Shown: positions 1-10,157 of the stretch, piece by piece
Numbering within the stretch: the first letter of the stretch is position 1
Layout of the letters: each line of letters opens with the position of its first letter
Assembly (NCBI RefSeq): GCF_963082655.1
Contig: NC_081552.1
Coordinates: forward strand, 123,294,458-123,358,457
Direction: 5' to 3'
Length of the DNA stretch: 64,000 nt
Origin: Stomoxys calcitrans
Taxonomy: Eukaryota; Arthropoda; Insecta; Diptera; Muscidae
Notes under the pieces: model-generated
Seen by the model: only the letters and a program-made list of their open reading frames with translations
Told to the model about the DNA's origin: nothing
Databases searched by the model: none
Program-made: the position numbers and the translations under genes

Positions 1-311
1 AGTGCCTTTCAAGAAGAAATTTGTACTTTGGGTCGTTGAGATTCAAAATACAATAAATTGTTGCAGCAAAATTAACAACTTATTCTTCCGACCAAAGTTG
101 TTATTTTCAAAATTATTTTTATCTGTGTAACTTGTTCAATTATCCCTTGTTTCTTAATGAAGCGATCGAGTACGAACATTCATTCGGTACGTGCAAATCG
201 AAAACAAACAGTCTCCATTCATCCACCCAAACAAAAGCATCAACATAAATCGAGTCGCTGAACAAGTGTGAAAATTTTGCTACTCGCTGCAGTTCTCCGA
301 TTCCAATATTC
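1..311. other. AT-rich DNA, nothing recognised
   Basis: No convincing open reading frame, RNA gene or known repeat is visible in this stretch. Confidence 0.5.
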
Positions 312-375
312 TTCTGCGGACGTCTTTCCCAATAGTGCGAATCTCCCCGGTCATCCAGGGGTTTTCTTGGGTTTA
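312..375 (-). pseudogene. LINE-alpha ORF2 scrap
   Basis: This short piece matches the 4085-4150 part of the large LINE-alpha copy. It encodes the linker between endonuclease and reverse transcriptase (minus-strand residues like TGEIRNIGKEVR). It is too short to be functional. No terminal repeat or poly(A) is seen, so it is a fragment, not a complete insertion. Confidence 0.65.
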
Positions 376-602
376 TAGTCCACTGGCTCTACAGGAACAA
401 TTACGAATAAAAGAGTGACAACAAAGCACAATAAAGAAATTCTAGAGAAAACTAGAAACAGTATGTAATGACAATAACGATCATTATAGCTAGAAAATAA
501 TTTTAAAAATAACGGAAATTAAACTAAATGGACCTTAAAATTAATAAAACCCAATCGTAACAATATAAACCAATAATAAATAAATACATTCATATATATA
601 CA
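376..602. other. AT-rich DNA, nothing recognised
   Basis: Low-complexity AT-rich sequence with no supportable feature. Confidence 0.45.
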
Positions 603-726
603 TGCATATGGCATAGTTCCTCCCAAATATCGCCAACATTAGGGAGGAATATTTATTCTGATATTCCCGCCAGGATTCGAACCCGTAATAGACGAACATG
701 CTAACTTCTGCGCTACGGTGGCCTCC
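603..726 (-). mobile_element. tRNA-derived SINE, 5' half
   Basis: On the minus strand the sequence starts GGAGGCCACCGTAGCGCAG, has an A-box-like region and then a B box GGTTCGAATCC (plus coordinates 673-683). A non-tRNA body ending near GCATAGTTCC follows. This is the RNA polymerase III promoter layout of a tRNA-derived SINE. Related copies lie near 33.0, 42.0, 47.2, 47.8 and 56.0 kb. This copy lacks the 3' half that contains the CGGCACGCCGTTCGGAC core seen elsewhere. A real tRNA gene is unlikely because no acceptor stem closes. Confidence 0.75.
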
Positions 727-1039
727 ATATTAAGAATCATGTATACCATATTTCATTCTCCACTAGCTGTTTTGTGTACAATTGTATATTAAACTTGCTC
801 TTATAACGTGGTGGACTTTGTACTGACATGTCATCAAAATATATGATTTTTTTCCATACCAAATTCTTTTTAATATGTCACAGACTACAATTAAGGATGT
901 AAGTTTAATTTCCGCCAGTAGTTTTGAAACATATCCATTCTAAGGATATGAACTAATTGTAATTTTTTGGAAAATAGGAAAATGTTCCCGTAGTTTACCA
1001 AAATTTCATAACAGAAGACATCAGGGTACAGGTCGTATT
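727..1039. other. AT-rich DNA, nothing recognised
   Basis: No supportable gene or repeat boundary. Confidence 0.4.
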
Positions 1040-1551
1040 TCCCATACAAATTTTACCATGAAATGTTTTATTTAACGTCCCTATACGTGTGAGAAATTTC
1101 ATTAAAATCGGATCAGATTAAGATATAGCTCCCATTTATATATCTTTCATCTGATATGCCCTTTGAAGGCTATAGAAGCAACAATTTTGGTCCGATATTT
1201 ACAAATATATATCTTCCATCCGATAAGGCCTTATGATGACCTTCTAAGGCTATGGAAGCCAAAATTTTGGTTTGTTCTTAATAATATTTAGCGTGATGTA
1301 TTTTATTTAACGTCTTAGTATGTGTGCTCAATTTCATCAAAGTCGGTCAAGATTTAGATATGGCTCTCATATATATCTTTCATCTGATATGGCCTTTAAG
1401 AAAATCTTACAAGGTCTTATTCAATATATCGATAGGTATGCAAAGTTATAGTCTGTCTATATTTCAGCAAAGGTTTCATGCACTAAAAGAAGTATGCAGA
1501 CTCCGTGGAGTAGGGTATTATAAAGTCGGCTCCGCCCTTACTGGTTTTTAA
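1040..1551 (+). mobile_element. HINE-C 3' fragment
   Basis: Degenerate monomers contain 'AAAATCGG...AGATTAAGATATAGCTCCCAT'-like modules. The fragment ends in GGGTATTATAAAGTCGGCTCC followed by CTTACTGGTTTTTA, the same 3' end as the HINE-C copy at 28772-29752. The terminal GTCGGC...GCC can fold into a short stem, as expected at the 3' end of DINE-1/HINE elements. The 5' half is missing. Confidence 0.6.
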
Positions 1552-3010
1552 TGAATACTATTTGGACAGGGACCTTCTTTCACTCTCTTATTTTATCTGA
1601 GCCCTGTCTTCACTCTCTTATTTTATCTGAGCCCTCTACGGTCAAGTCAGAAAATAAGTCCTGTTTTGGGGGTGTTGGTACGGCCTTTCAGATTTTTCGC
1701 GCCAAAGTGGATATTAACTGGTGCTCTTCTCATAAATACCTAACATTGGAGCCTTATATGGTCGGTAAATATGTCCGGTATGGGGGTGCTTTTGGGGGTG
1801 ATTTAGATTCGTGCTTTGGTCTCAAATACCTTTCATTTCAGTCCCATATTGTCATTATTGGTTTATATTTCATTTGGCTGGTGGCTTTGGAGGTGGATCG
1901 GCCCCCTAGATATCCAACCCTAAATAAGGATAAACATTTCTGAATTTAAGATATTACAAATAAACAAAATTTCGCTTAAATCGCCCCACCAATCTCCGAG
2001 ATCTGGCGTTTTTGAAAATAGGGTAAGGGGAAGGTCCGCCGAATAAAGTTTGGATGTTAGATCTAATTCATTCTCTTGGATATGGAGATGGTTTTGAGTA
2101 GCCGAACTCTTTGCCCAGAAACCACATTGGATTTACATATTGCTATAGTCGGTATATATGTGTGGTTTAGGGGAATTTATGAGGTGAGGCGTCCCTGAAA
2201 CACTTGGCCATGAAACAGACATAGATTTGAGCCCCTTTTTGATATTAAATTACATATATGTCAAGTTTGTGGGGTATGCATGGTGGGGCGGCCACCTAAG
2301 TACTTAGCCCTGAAAAATATCAGCATCGTGCTCTTCTCTCAAGTTTCTTTAATTTGAGCTCCAATTCCTATTGGTTTAGGGGGAGTTTATGGGGTGACAC
2401 GATCCCCAAACATTTCACATCAAAAATGGATTTCAAATTCGTTTTCTACTATCAAATACCTATTATTTATCGCCATAGTAGGCAATCATGGCCGCTTTGA
2501 GAGGAGCTTAGAGGCGGACCCTGAAGTAATATCAGCATCGTGCTAGAGCACGATTTTGTTTGAGCTCCATAATGTCAAGCATTTGGAAGAAGGCTATCAA
2601 AATATTCAGGGCTATGGGTATCGTTCAGATTCACGCTAATTTGTCTTTTTTTTTGTATCGGTTAACTACATTCAAAATTATATTTCAAAGCTTCCACTTG
2701 AAATACCGGATTCTAAAAGATCCGCAGGTCCTCCTGTGTTCATCCCAATTTGAGGGTAAAAAGTGCACTCTACTACAATAGACCTTTTATTTCTGTCCCA
2801 TTCTATCCGGATCGGCCTTCATATATTATTTCATATTATTCATATATTATTTTTAATTCATTTTCTTTTAAGTAGGTTAGGGGGAGAGGGATTGCCCTCT
2901 GACACGTCCTTTCATTTGAGTACAATATATTCTCGGTCATCCCACATGACAGTTTGGCGTTGCATTTATTGGGAGGAGAGGTTCCCCGACGCTAAGAACC
3001 AAACGACGAT
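1552..3010 (+). repeat. Rep-G degenerate tandem array
   Basis: Successive degenerate units carry modules such as 'caaatacctttcatttgagtcc', 'atattgtcat.at.ggt', a G-rich 'ggggtgttttggggttggg' and 'acttggccc'. The units are roughly 125-150 bp. The same modules recur at 35.2, 37.3, 48.0-49.5 and 63.8 kb. Short open frames here are not coding: their composition follows the repeat. The terminal part (2980-3073) passes into AT-rich DNA. The class is unknown to me. Confidence 0.65.
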
Positions 3011-3073
3011 TTATTAAAGTGTTTTATTGTCGCGATCTTTTATTAAATAAAATTAAATCTATTATTAAATAAA

Positions 3074-4413
3074 TAAGCAGACGGGGTCAAATCCCTCCTC
3101 AGTCAGCTTCCGTAATGGGTCATTTATGGTGGTCACCCATAGGAGTAGCGATAAAATGCCCCCCTGTAGCGTGTCCTGTGATACTTTCTTCCTTATATTT
3201 ATGCCATTGGACACGCAATTTGTCCACCTGTTCCTTAGCATCTGGTTTATCCAGTCTCTAAGGACAGCGTCTGGTCTAAGAATTGGATCAGTGTGTCGGT
3301 CCGCACATTGTTAAAAGCCCCCTCGATTTCAATGCATACCGCCAGTGTGTACGTTTTTGCATCGAACGATTCTTCTATTTTATACACAACCTCGTGCAGG
3401 GCACTCTCCACCGACCTTCCCTTTACATAGTCATGCTGTTTGCATTTGGGCAGTTCGCTGGATGTCATACTCTTTATCATGGTGTCCACAATACGTTCCA
3501 TGGTTTTGAATAGAAAGGACGTAAGCCTTATGGGTCTGCAGGCCTTTGGTGTCGTATAACTTGCCTTGCCGGGCTTAGGTATAAACACCAACCTTGCCTC
3601 CTTCCAGGCTTTCGGACTATATGAAAGTCCTAGGCACGCTGTGAAAATTTTGGCCAGACGAGGCGCCAGATAGTCTGCCTCTCTCTGTAGTAACACCGGA
3701 AATATCCCATCAGGTCCGGTTGACTTAAATGGTTTGAAGCTCCTCAAGGATTCCTTCACCATAAATTCCGTTATTATAAACCTTCGATCAACGTCATTAT
3801 TCCGAGATTCCGGTATCTCCGTGAGCCCCGTCGTATCCGGTGGAAAATGGGTTTTCATCAAAAGCCTCAACATGTCCTCCGTTGTCTCTGCTCTCACTCC
3901 AATATCGTCTACTAACGTTTCAGTTTGGACATGGGTTTTTGAGAGATACTTTCTTATCTTGGCGGCGTCATTAACACTATCGACCTGTTCGCAGAAAAGC
4001 TTCCAGGAGGCACGTTTTGCCGCTCTGGCAATCTTATTGTATTCCTTGAGCCGTGTGTAAAACACATTACGACGTGCTCTGTTAAAAAGTCTGCGGACCT
4101 CTTTCCCAATATTGCGAATCTCCCCGGTCATCCCCGGTTTTTCTTGGTTTGATTGCCTTTCCCGAAGAGGACGACTATCTTCGAAGGATCCCACCAGTGC
4201 AGACGTAATCCGGTTGACATTCTCGTCAATCTCTTGTATGCTTGAGCAATCTAAATTATCTTGCCCAAGTCTTCTTCTGAGTAGCCTTCCGAATTTTGTC
4301 CAGTTGGTCTTTAACTTATTCCGGAAGCTTATCGGATTCGGCGCTGGCCGTGCTATTCCAAATCTAATGTAGCGATGGTGATGGAAAAAGAGTGTTCTAT
4401 GGAGCCCCTCCAA
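3074..4413 (-). pseudogene. LINE-alpha ORF2 reverse transcriptase (broken)
   Basis: The 388-residue minus-strand frame (4413 to 3247) begins in the endonuclease/RT linker. It shows the RT fingers and palm: 'SFKPFKSTGPDGI', 'WKEARLVFIPKPGK', 'CRPIRLTSFLFKTMERI', 'DYVKGRSVESALHEVV' and motif A 'IEIEGAFNN'. The family normally has an aspartate at the start of motif A (DIEGAF), but here it is glutamate. The frame shifts near 3250, after which 'DTLQGGILSPLLW' motif B continues in another frame to 3074. Motif C (YADD), thumb and RNase H are absent because the element is truncated. The enzyme would have copied its own RNA at a nicked chromosomal target. Endonuclease lies directly upstream. Confidence 0.85.
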
Positions 4414-4985
4414 TCCTTAACCTCATCGATCAGATTTTTCGAACATATCGTCACATCTAATACCTCCTCCCTAATCCTAATAACAAAGGTAGCGGTGTTA
4501 CCAATATTAAGTGTTATGAGGTCGTTATTATTCAAGAACTCTGCCAGGGCTTGGCCCCGCTTATTAGTGTTGGTGCTACCCCACGAAATGTGGTGAGAGT
4601 TCGCATCGCACCCTATTAGTACGTCGTTTCCGTTGTGGCTCCGACGTTGTGGCGGTGTCGGAGAATCGAAAGGCAGGTAAAGTGATGCCAGGTATGCTCC
4701 ACCGTCTCCCTGTCTCACCACTGTTGCATCCGACATTGACAACTCTGGGGAAAATATCAAATTCAAGTTTCTATGACAAATAACGCAGGTCCTCAGCCGA
4801 GTACCAGTGATATAGCATAGAATAATTGGAAGTTGATATGGTTTAGTCCAGAGACTTTGTTCCGGGTCGTCCATGGCTCCTGAATTAAGGCAATATGAAT
4901 CTTGCCCTCTCTGATTTTCTCCATCAGAGCGTGTGTAGCAGTCTCGCTCCGGTGGAGGTTTATCTGGATTACTTCAATCATTCGT
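4353..4985 (-). pseudogene. LINE-alpha ORF2 endonuclease domain (broken)
   Basis: The ORF2 start is seen at 4981 ('MIEVIQINLHRSETATHAL...HIALIQEPW'), the N-terminal motif of APE-like endonuclease/exonuclease/phosphatase domains of non-LTR retrotransposons. A frame break near 4793-4870 separates it from the second half, which has the catalytic 'GCDANSHH..WGSTNTNKRG' signature. The final SDH motif is degraded: 'IEHSF' is followed by a frame change into 'HHRYIRFGIA'. Sister copy 2 keeps 'SSDHRYIRF', so the loss is local. The domain would nick target DNA to prime reverse transcription. Confidence 0.8.
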
Positions 4986-5319
4986 CCTCCAGTAAATGGG
5001 CATTTTGGGAGTAGGTGATGATCTCATCGTCTGCTCCCTGTTCTTTAGACTGCATTGACTTGCCTGTCACTGCACTGCCTGATGTCATCGTTTTAGGTTC
5101 ATTGCCTAGTGATGGTAGGTGATGGTACCATCATCGGCTACCTATTCGTTGGGTTGCATTGAGTCTCCTGTAGCTGCGCTGCCTAATGTTTCAATATTAG
5201 GATCTTTACCTATCCCAGTATTCCGAATCTTTAAGTCGGTCATGGGTCCGTCGTCGAGTTCCTGTTTGTGAGGCTGTGTTGGGTCTCTCGCCACTGCACT
5301 GCCTTGTCTTGGATTGTGA
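4986..5319 (-). pseudogene. LINE-alpha ORF1 C-terminal tandem repeats
   Basis: Minus-strand translation shows three degenerate copies of a ~35-40 residue unit of the form 'G.....GSAVTG.SMQ..EQGADDE.IT'. Their DNA period is roughly 100-120 bp (unit starts near 5050, 5154 and 5275). A fourth unit lies beyond the mariner at 6110-6250 ('GREVGGDSTPPNKQGADNETIT'-like). ORF1 proteins bind retrotransposon RNA; what this repeated tail does is unknown. Stops occur inside the array. Confidence 0.65.
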
Positions 5320-6034
5320 AAGTCTTGGACTGGTGAAAAAGCTTGATATTTGGGTACCACATGTATTGAAAGAAATTCATTTAACAAACCGAATCAACGC
5401 TTGTGATATACACCTTAAACGCAATGACTTCGATCCGTTTTTAAAACGAATCATAACTGGAGATGAAAAATGGATTGTTTACAACAACGTTAGTCGAAAA
5501 CGATCATAGTCTAAGCATGGTGAACCAGCTCAAACCACTTCAAAGGCTGATATCCACCAAAAGAAGGTTAAGCTGTCTGTTTGGTGGGATTGGAAGGGTG
5601 TGGTATATTTTGAGCTGCTTCCAAGGAACCAAACGATTAATTCGGATGTTTACTGTCAACAATTGGACAAATTGAATACAGCCATCAAGGAGAAGCGACC
5701 AGAATTGGTCAATCGTAAAGGTGTCATATTCCACCAGGACAACGCTAGACCGCACACATCTTTGGTCACTCGCCAAAAACTGAGTGAGCTTGGCTGGGAA
5801 CTTTTTATGCATCCACCATATAGCCCTGACCTTGCACCATCAGATTACCATTTATTTCGATCTTTGCAGAACTCCTTAAATTGTAAAACTTTCGGCAATG
5901 ATGAGGCTATAAAATAGCACTTGGTTCAGTTTTTTGCAGATAAAGACCAGAAGTTCTATGAGCGTGGAATACTAAATTTGCCAGGAAGATGGCAAAAGGT
6001 TATCGAACAAAATGGCAATTATATATTTGATTAA
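5320..6034 (+). pseudogene. mariner transposase, C-terminal two thirds
   Basis: One frame runs from 'GLVKKLDIWVPH' to 'VIEQNGNYIFD'. It covers the DD34D catalytic core: 'ITGDEKW' (first Asp), 'FHQDNARPH' (second Asp) and 'PPYSPDLAPSDYHLF' (third Asp region). The DNA-binding HTH region is missing. Two in-frame stops are seen, one after 'SRKRS' (a TAG where TGG, Trp, is expected in the family) and one after 'DEAIK'. There are no frameshifts, so decay is modest compared with the host LINE. The enzyme would cut and paste the element at TA sites. Confidence 0.88.
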
Positions 6035-6109
6035 AGTTCATTCTAAGTTTTATTAAAAATGCATTTACTTTCTTTTAAAAAATCCGCAATTACCTTTTGG
6101 GCAACCCAA
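5320..6109 (+). mobile_element. mariner element, 5'-truncated
   Basis: A mariner inserted in LINE-alpha ORF1. The right end is intact: AAAAATCCGCAATTACC...GGGCAACCCAA, followed by TA (6110-6111), the mariner target dinucleotide. The left end and N-terminal third are missing, because the transposase begins mid-protein at about 5320. The same right end closes the 232-bp MITE at 18587-18818. The read-through of the minus-strand ORF1 into 'WVAQKVIADFLKE' is the translated mariner inverted repeat. Confidence 0.88.
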
Positions 6110-6111
6110 TA

Positions 6112-6882
6112 TTTTCCAATATTGAGAGATGTCGTGATCGTCTCATTGTCGGCCCCCTGTTTGTTGGGAGGTGTTGAGTCACCTCCCACTTCACGGCCTG
6201 GTGTCGCAGAATGAAAATTTCTGCCTATCCTACTCTTCCCAATTTTGAAAAAGACAGCTTTGCTCCCGTAGTGCGCCATGCATTTAGTCTTAGCCAAACT
6301 CGTCACGGAGACTTGATCAATGGCAACCACGAAGAGAGTTCTTACCTCCTTCTCCTCCCTGTGGAAGACCTCCCACTTCTCTGCGACCACGCCTTGGTTT
6401 TGCTTGCCCAAGAATCCCAACATGTGTTCCGTCGCAAATTTATTGTCCCATCCTTTGATGAAGACCGTAGCCTTTGTGAGCTGGGGGATATCCACCTTTC
6501 TCACAAGGTCGAGCTTTGCGGCCTCCCAGGGAGCGTGAATACCTCCGACGAGCTGTTTGACAGTATCAATACATTCCGCCGACGCAAAACGCAGCGTAAA
6601 GATGCCCCCTCTATATGGGCAGCTCATCATTTGTATGGGTGGACCCTCTACAGAGTTCCACACATGTTCAAAAATCCGATCGTTAACCAGATCCTCCACT
6701 TGGGACCGATGATCTGGTGAAATCATACCGGATGCACAGCCGATATTGATAACTGTATAAGTCAGCTCATCTCTACTGTGATTCTTTGCCACTCTGGCGT
6801 AAGAGGACGGCTCCTTACCATTCTCAGCGACCATCTTCCCTTCCGTCATGGCTGTGGCCTTTTGGAAGTCACAGTCCTCCAT
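6112..6882 (-). pseudogene. LINE-alpha ORF1, DUF4780-like domain (unit 1)
   Basis: The minus-strand frame from 6882 encodes 'MEDCDFQKATAMTEGKM...SYARVAKNH', then a conserved block with 'INIGCASGMIS', 'WNSVEGPPI', 'ATVFIKGW' and 'FLGKQNQGV', and ends in the first C-terminal repeat. The pattern fits the DUF4780 domain common in ORF1 proteins of dipteran Jockey/LOA-type LINEs (from memory of the family; not searched). Its likely role is RNA binding in the retrotransposon RNP. The true protein continued into the repeats beyond the mariner. A near-identical copy lies at 8718-9455. Confidence 0.7.
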
Positions 6883-7567
6883 GAAGACTCAGTGGCCGTA
6901 CGCGCTTCCTTCGTTCCTGTTCCAACTTTGTCCACCTCCGCAGGACACAGTCTGGAGTCTCCATTGCGGAATGGCTGGCTTGGTTTTCTCAGAGTACTTG
7001 AAAGCGGGGAGCTCTTTTTCTTCTTCAGTATTTTAGCAGTGTTATGCTCTTCGAGAGATCTGATTCTTTTTCCAGCTTCCGTAGAAATGCCTGAAATGTC
7101 AGTTCTATCCTTTTCAGCATGCCGCACTTTTGCCCGATTACGCTGCCGATACATACTCCTCTGTCTCCTTCGTCACTTTCTCGGTCTACTTGTGAGCTTA
7201 GCAAAGTCATCGCTCACTTCTGCTGTCATCCCGATGTCCTCATCTCTCGATTCGGCTACGATGACTGTTTCATTGGCACAGTCGCTGTCTGAATCCGAGT
7301 CAGAAACTCCACCTTTTCCTAAAGGTGGAGACGATCTGTGCATCCCTCAGGTTTATCCACCTCTTCCTCATTTATTAGTCTGACGACTAGTTGTGAGCTT
7401 GAAACATTACTGTCGATTACAGGTGCTAAGGCACCCACACCTATAGGAGGGGAAGACAATATGCTGCGGTCTGACGCCACCACCGCAGATGTTGAGTCTT
7501 TGGAGTCCATTTCTAGCCTACTCCAAAAGGCTTTAAAATTTGTTCGCTTTTCATTGAGGAGCTTCAC
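6846..7567 (-). pseudogene. LINE-alpha ORF1 N-terminal region (unit 1), frameshifted
   Basis: The minus-strand frame at 7567-7319 starts 'MKLLNEKRTNFKAFWSRLE' and has an acidic stretch. A Ser/Asp-rich piece (SDSDSDSD-like in another frame) and a basic piece at 7154-6846 ('NRAKVRHAEKDRTDISG...ILKKKK') follow, each in a different frame. This is one degenerate ORF1 head, with charged low-complexity sequence before the DUF4780-like block. At least two frameshifts separate the pieces. The duplicate is at 9419-10140. Confidence 0.6.
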
Positions 7568-7584
7568 TCAACGACTACAATATC

Positions 7585-8220
7585 GATCGACATAAAATTT
7601 CACGACGATCAAGTTCAAATCGGTTCATAACCTGATATAGCTGCCATATAAACCGATCTTGGGTCTTGACTTCTTGAGCCTCTAGAGGGCGCAATTCTTA
7701 TCCAATTTGAATGAATTTTGGCACGTAGTATTTTGTTATGATATCCAACAACTGTATCAAATAAGGTTCAAATCGGTTCATAACCTGATATAGCTGTCAT
7801 ATAAATTGATCTGGGATCTTGACTTCTTGAGCCTCTAGAGGTTTCAATTATTATCTGATTTGCCTGAAATTTTGTACGATTCTCTCATGACCACCAACAT
7901 ACGTGTTTATTATGGTCTGAATCGGTCTATAGCCCGATACAGCTCCCGTATAAAACGATCTATCTATTTTACTTCTTGAGCCCCCAAAGGGCGCAATTCT
8001 AATTCGAATTGGGTGACATTTTTTACAGGTCTCCAATATATAATTTAATTGTGGTCCAAACCGGACCATATCTTGATATCGCTTTAATAGCACAGCAAAT
8101 CTTTTCTTATATCCTTTTTTGCCTAAGAAGAGATGTCGGGAAAAGAACTCGACAAATGCGATCCATGGTGGAGGGTATATAATATTCGGCCCGGCCGAAC
8201 TTAGCACGCTTTTACTTGTT
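7585..8220 (+). mobile_element. HINE-A 3' fragment (unit 1), rearranged left end
   Basis: Positions 7614-8220 are the 3' part of HINE-A: three to four monomers, the GGTGGAGGGTATA subterminal repeat, the hairpin TTCGGCCCGGCCGAA, and the end ACGCTTTTACTTGTT. The first 29 bases (7585-7613, GATCGACATAAAATTTCACG...) belong to the family but in the opposite orientation, so the left junction is an inversion or recombination scar. The microsatellite and true 5' end are absent. Confidence 0.8.
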
Positions 8221-8707
8221 ACTTATTATAAATGTGTCGTGATGTCCAATTTTTTAATAAATTATGAGAATAATGGAAATAAACTTTTTTTATTTTAATT
8301 TTAAACCATATTGACCCTAACAACTCGCAAGAATTACGTAAGAGTTTACACATATGAACCAGTTGTCGAAGCAGCAAAACATGCATTCTGAACGCATCAA
8401 CTGTTTCTTCAGGTATCAAAAAACGTTGACGTCTCATTTTATTTTTTACGTACGGGAATAAAATGAAGTCATTCGGTACCAAGTCAGGTCTATTTTTTGG
8501 AGCATTTCTTTCGAATGTTCATGCAATATTGAATGTATGCTGGTCTCACTAATGCCTAAGGTTGTCTCAATGTCAGGGTAGGTCACATGACAATCTTGCA
8601 ATATCAGTTGGTGCACACCATCAATGGTTTTTGGAATATCAGCTAATTTTGGAAGACCTTCATGAAGTTTGTCTTGGAGTGAATTGAGACTTGGAGTGAA
8701 TTGAGAC
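8221..8707 (-). pseudogene. mariner-like transposase relic, internally deleted (unit 1)
   Basis: The minus-strand frames give a transposase N-terminal part ('DCHVTYPDIETTLGISETSIHSILHEH', the second HTH of mariner transposases). It runs almost directly into the C-terminal part ('LVPNDFILFPYVKNKMRRQRF...TVDAFRMHVL'). The whole catalytic middle, about 150 residues in the family, is missing. It belongs to a different mariner group from the 5.3-6.1 kb copy. Identical relic at 10794-11280. Confidence 0.72.
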
Positions 8708-8751
8708 TAATTGGATCTTAAATTAAAAAAAATGGCGTTTTTTTTTTAATG
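8708..8751. repeat. truncated palindrome at end of unit 1
   Basis: The left arm TAATTGGATCTTAAATTAAA continues through a TGGCG centre into a T-rich right arm that stops at the unit junction. It is the reverse complement of the palindrome at 11281-11336 (centre CGCCA) apart from one extra T. Confidence 0.85.
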
Positions 8752-10140
8752 TCACCTCCCACTTCACGGCCTGGTGTCGCAGAATGAAAATTTCTGCCTA
8801 TCCTACTCTTCCCAATTTTGAAAAAGACAGCTTTGCTCCCGTAGTGCGCCATGCATTTAGTCTTAGCCAAACTCGTCACGGAGACTTGATCAATGGCAAC
8901 CACGAAGAGAGTTCTTACCTCCTTCTCCTCCCTGTGGAAGACCTCCCACTTCTCTGCGACCACGCCTTGGTTTTGCTTGCCCAAGAATCCCAACATGTGT
9001 TCCGTCGCAAATTTATTGTCCCATCCTTTGATGAAGACCGTAGCCTTTGTGAGCTGGGGGATATCCACCTTTCTCACAAGGTCGAGCTTTGCGGCCTCCC
9101 AGGGAGCGTGAATACCTCCGACGAGCTGTTTGACAGTATCAATACATTCCGCCGACGCAAAACGCAGCGTAAAGATGCCCCCTCTATATGGGCAGCTCAT
9201 CATTTGTATGGGTGGACCCTCTACAGAGTTCCACACATGTTCAAAAATCCGATCGTTAACCAGATCCTCCACTTGGGACCGATGATCTGGTGAAATCATA
9301 CCGGATGCACAGCCGATATTGATAACTGTATAAGTCAGCTCATCTCTACTGTGATTCTTTGCCACTCTGGCGTAAGAGGACGGCTCCTTACCATTCTCAG
9401 CGACCATCTTCCCTTCCGTCATGGCTGTGGCCTTTTGGAAGTCACAGTCCTCCATGAAGACTCAGTGGCCGTACGCGCTTCCTTCGTTCCTGTTCCAACT
9501 TTGTCCACCTCCGCAGGACACAGTCTGGAGTCTCCATTGCGGAATGGCTGGCTTGGTTTTCTCAGAGTACTTGAAAGCGGGGAGCTCTTTTTCTTCTTCA
9601 GTATTTTAGCAGTGTTATGCTCTTCGAGAGATCTGATTCTTTTTCCAGCTTCCGTAGAAATGCCTGAAATGTCAGTTCTATCCTTTTCAGCATGCTGCAC
9701 TTTTGCCCGATTACGCTGCCGATACATACTCCTCTGTCTCCTTCGTCACTTTCTCGGTCTACTTGTGAGCTTAGCAAAGTCATCGCTCACTTCTGCTGTC
9801 ATCCCGATGTCCTCATCTCTCGATTCGGCTACGATGACTGTTTCATTGGCACAGTCGCTGTCTGAATCCGAGTCAGAAACTCCACCTTTTCCTAAAGGTG
9901 GAGACGATCTGTGCATCCCTCAGGTTTATCCACCTCTTCCTCATTTATTAGTCTGACGACTAGTTGTGAGCTTGAAACATTACTGTCGATTACAGGTGCT
10001 AAGGCACCCACACCTATAGGAGGGGAAGACAATATGCTGCGGTCTGACGCCACCACCGCAGATGTTGAGTCTTTGGAGTCCATTTCTAGCCTACTCCAAA
10101 AGGCTTTAAAATTTGTTCGCTTTTCATTGAGGAGCTTCAC
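8718..10140 (-). pseudogene. LINE-alpha ORF1, duplicated copy (unit 2)
   Basis: The second copy of the ORF1 segment begins at 8751 inside the C-terminal repeat and runs to the ORF1 head at 10140. It has the same frames and frameshifts as unit 1: the DUF4780-like block at 9455-8755, the basic segment at 9727-9419 and the N-terminal frame at 10140-9892. Because the breaks are identical, the duplication is younger than the decay of the ORF. Here the frame runs off into the palindrome ('...IKKKTPFFLI') instead of further repeats. Confidence 0.7.
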
Positions 10141-10157
10141 TCAACGACTACAATATC

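Larger units (their letters stand above)
3074..7584 (-). mobile_element. LINE-alpha copy 1 (non-LTR retrotransposon), 3'-truncated
   Basis: A minus-strand non-LTR retrotransposon runs from ORF1 (5' end near 7584) to the reverse-transcriptase domain (truncated at 3074). It is interrupted at 5320-6109 by a mariner. ORF1 carries a DUF4780-like domain and tandem repeats. ORF2 carries endonuclease and reverse transcriptase. Sister copies at 13.1-15.7 kb and 28.5-30.5 kb show that the family also encodes RNase H and a terminal CCHC-like finger. That combination places it near the LOA/I groups of the Jockey-I superclade (inference). It lacks its own 3' end here and is dead from stops and frameshifts. 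Confidence 0.85.
6178..8750. repeat. tandem duplication, unit 1 (2,573 bp)
   Basis: Positions 6178-8750 recur at 8751-11323 with a constant offset of 2,573 bp. The only internal difference I noticed by eye is C/T at 7129/9702 (R versus C in the plus-frame translation), plus a changed palindrome at the unit ends. The unit contains part of LINE-alpha ORF1, a 3' HINE-A piece and a mariner-like relic, so its breakpoints do not follow any transposon boundary. Confidence 0.9.

Noticed and set aside
655..726. Possible tRNA gene on the minus strand
   Set aside because: It has A- and B-box-like sequences but no acceptor stem, and related copies share a non-tRNA SINE body.
1551..1943. 130-residue frame in Rep-G
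   Set aside because: It follows the degenerate Rep-G monomers (tandem 'cactctcttattttatctga' segments) and has no homologous feature.
6211..6720. 169-residue plus-strand frame, duplicated at 8784-9293
   Set aside because: It is the antisense shadow of LINE-alpha ORF1; the minus frame carries the conserved domain.
6778..7383. 201-residue plus-strand frame, duplicated at 9351-9956
   Set aside because: Antisense of the ORF1 head. It spans the frameshifts of the real gene and has no recognisable domain.
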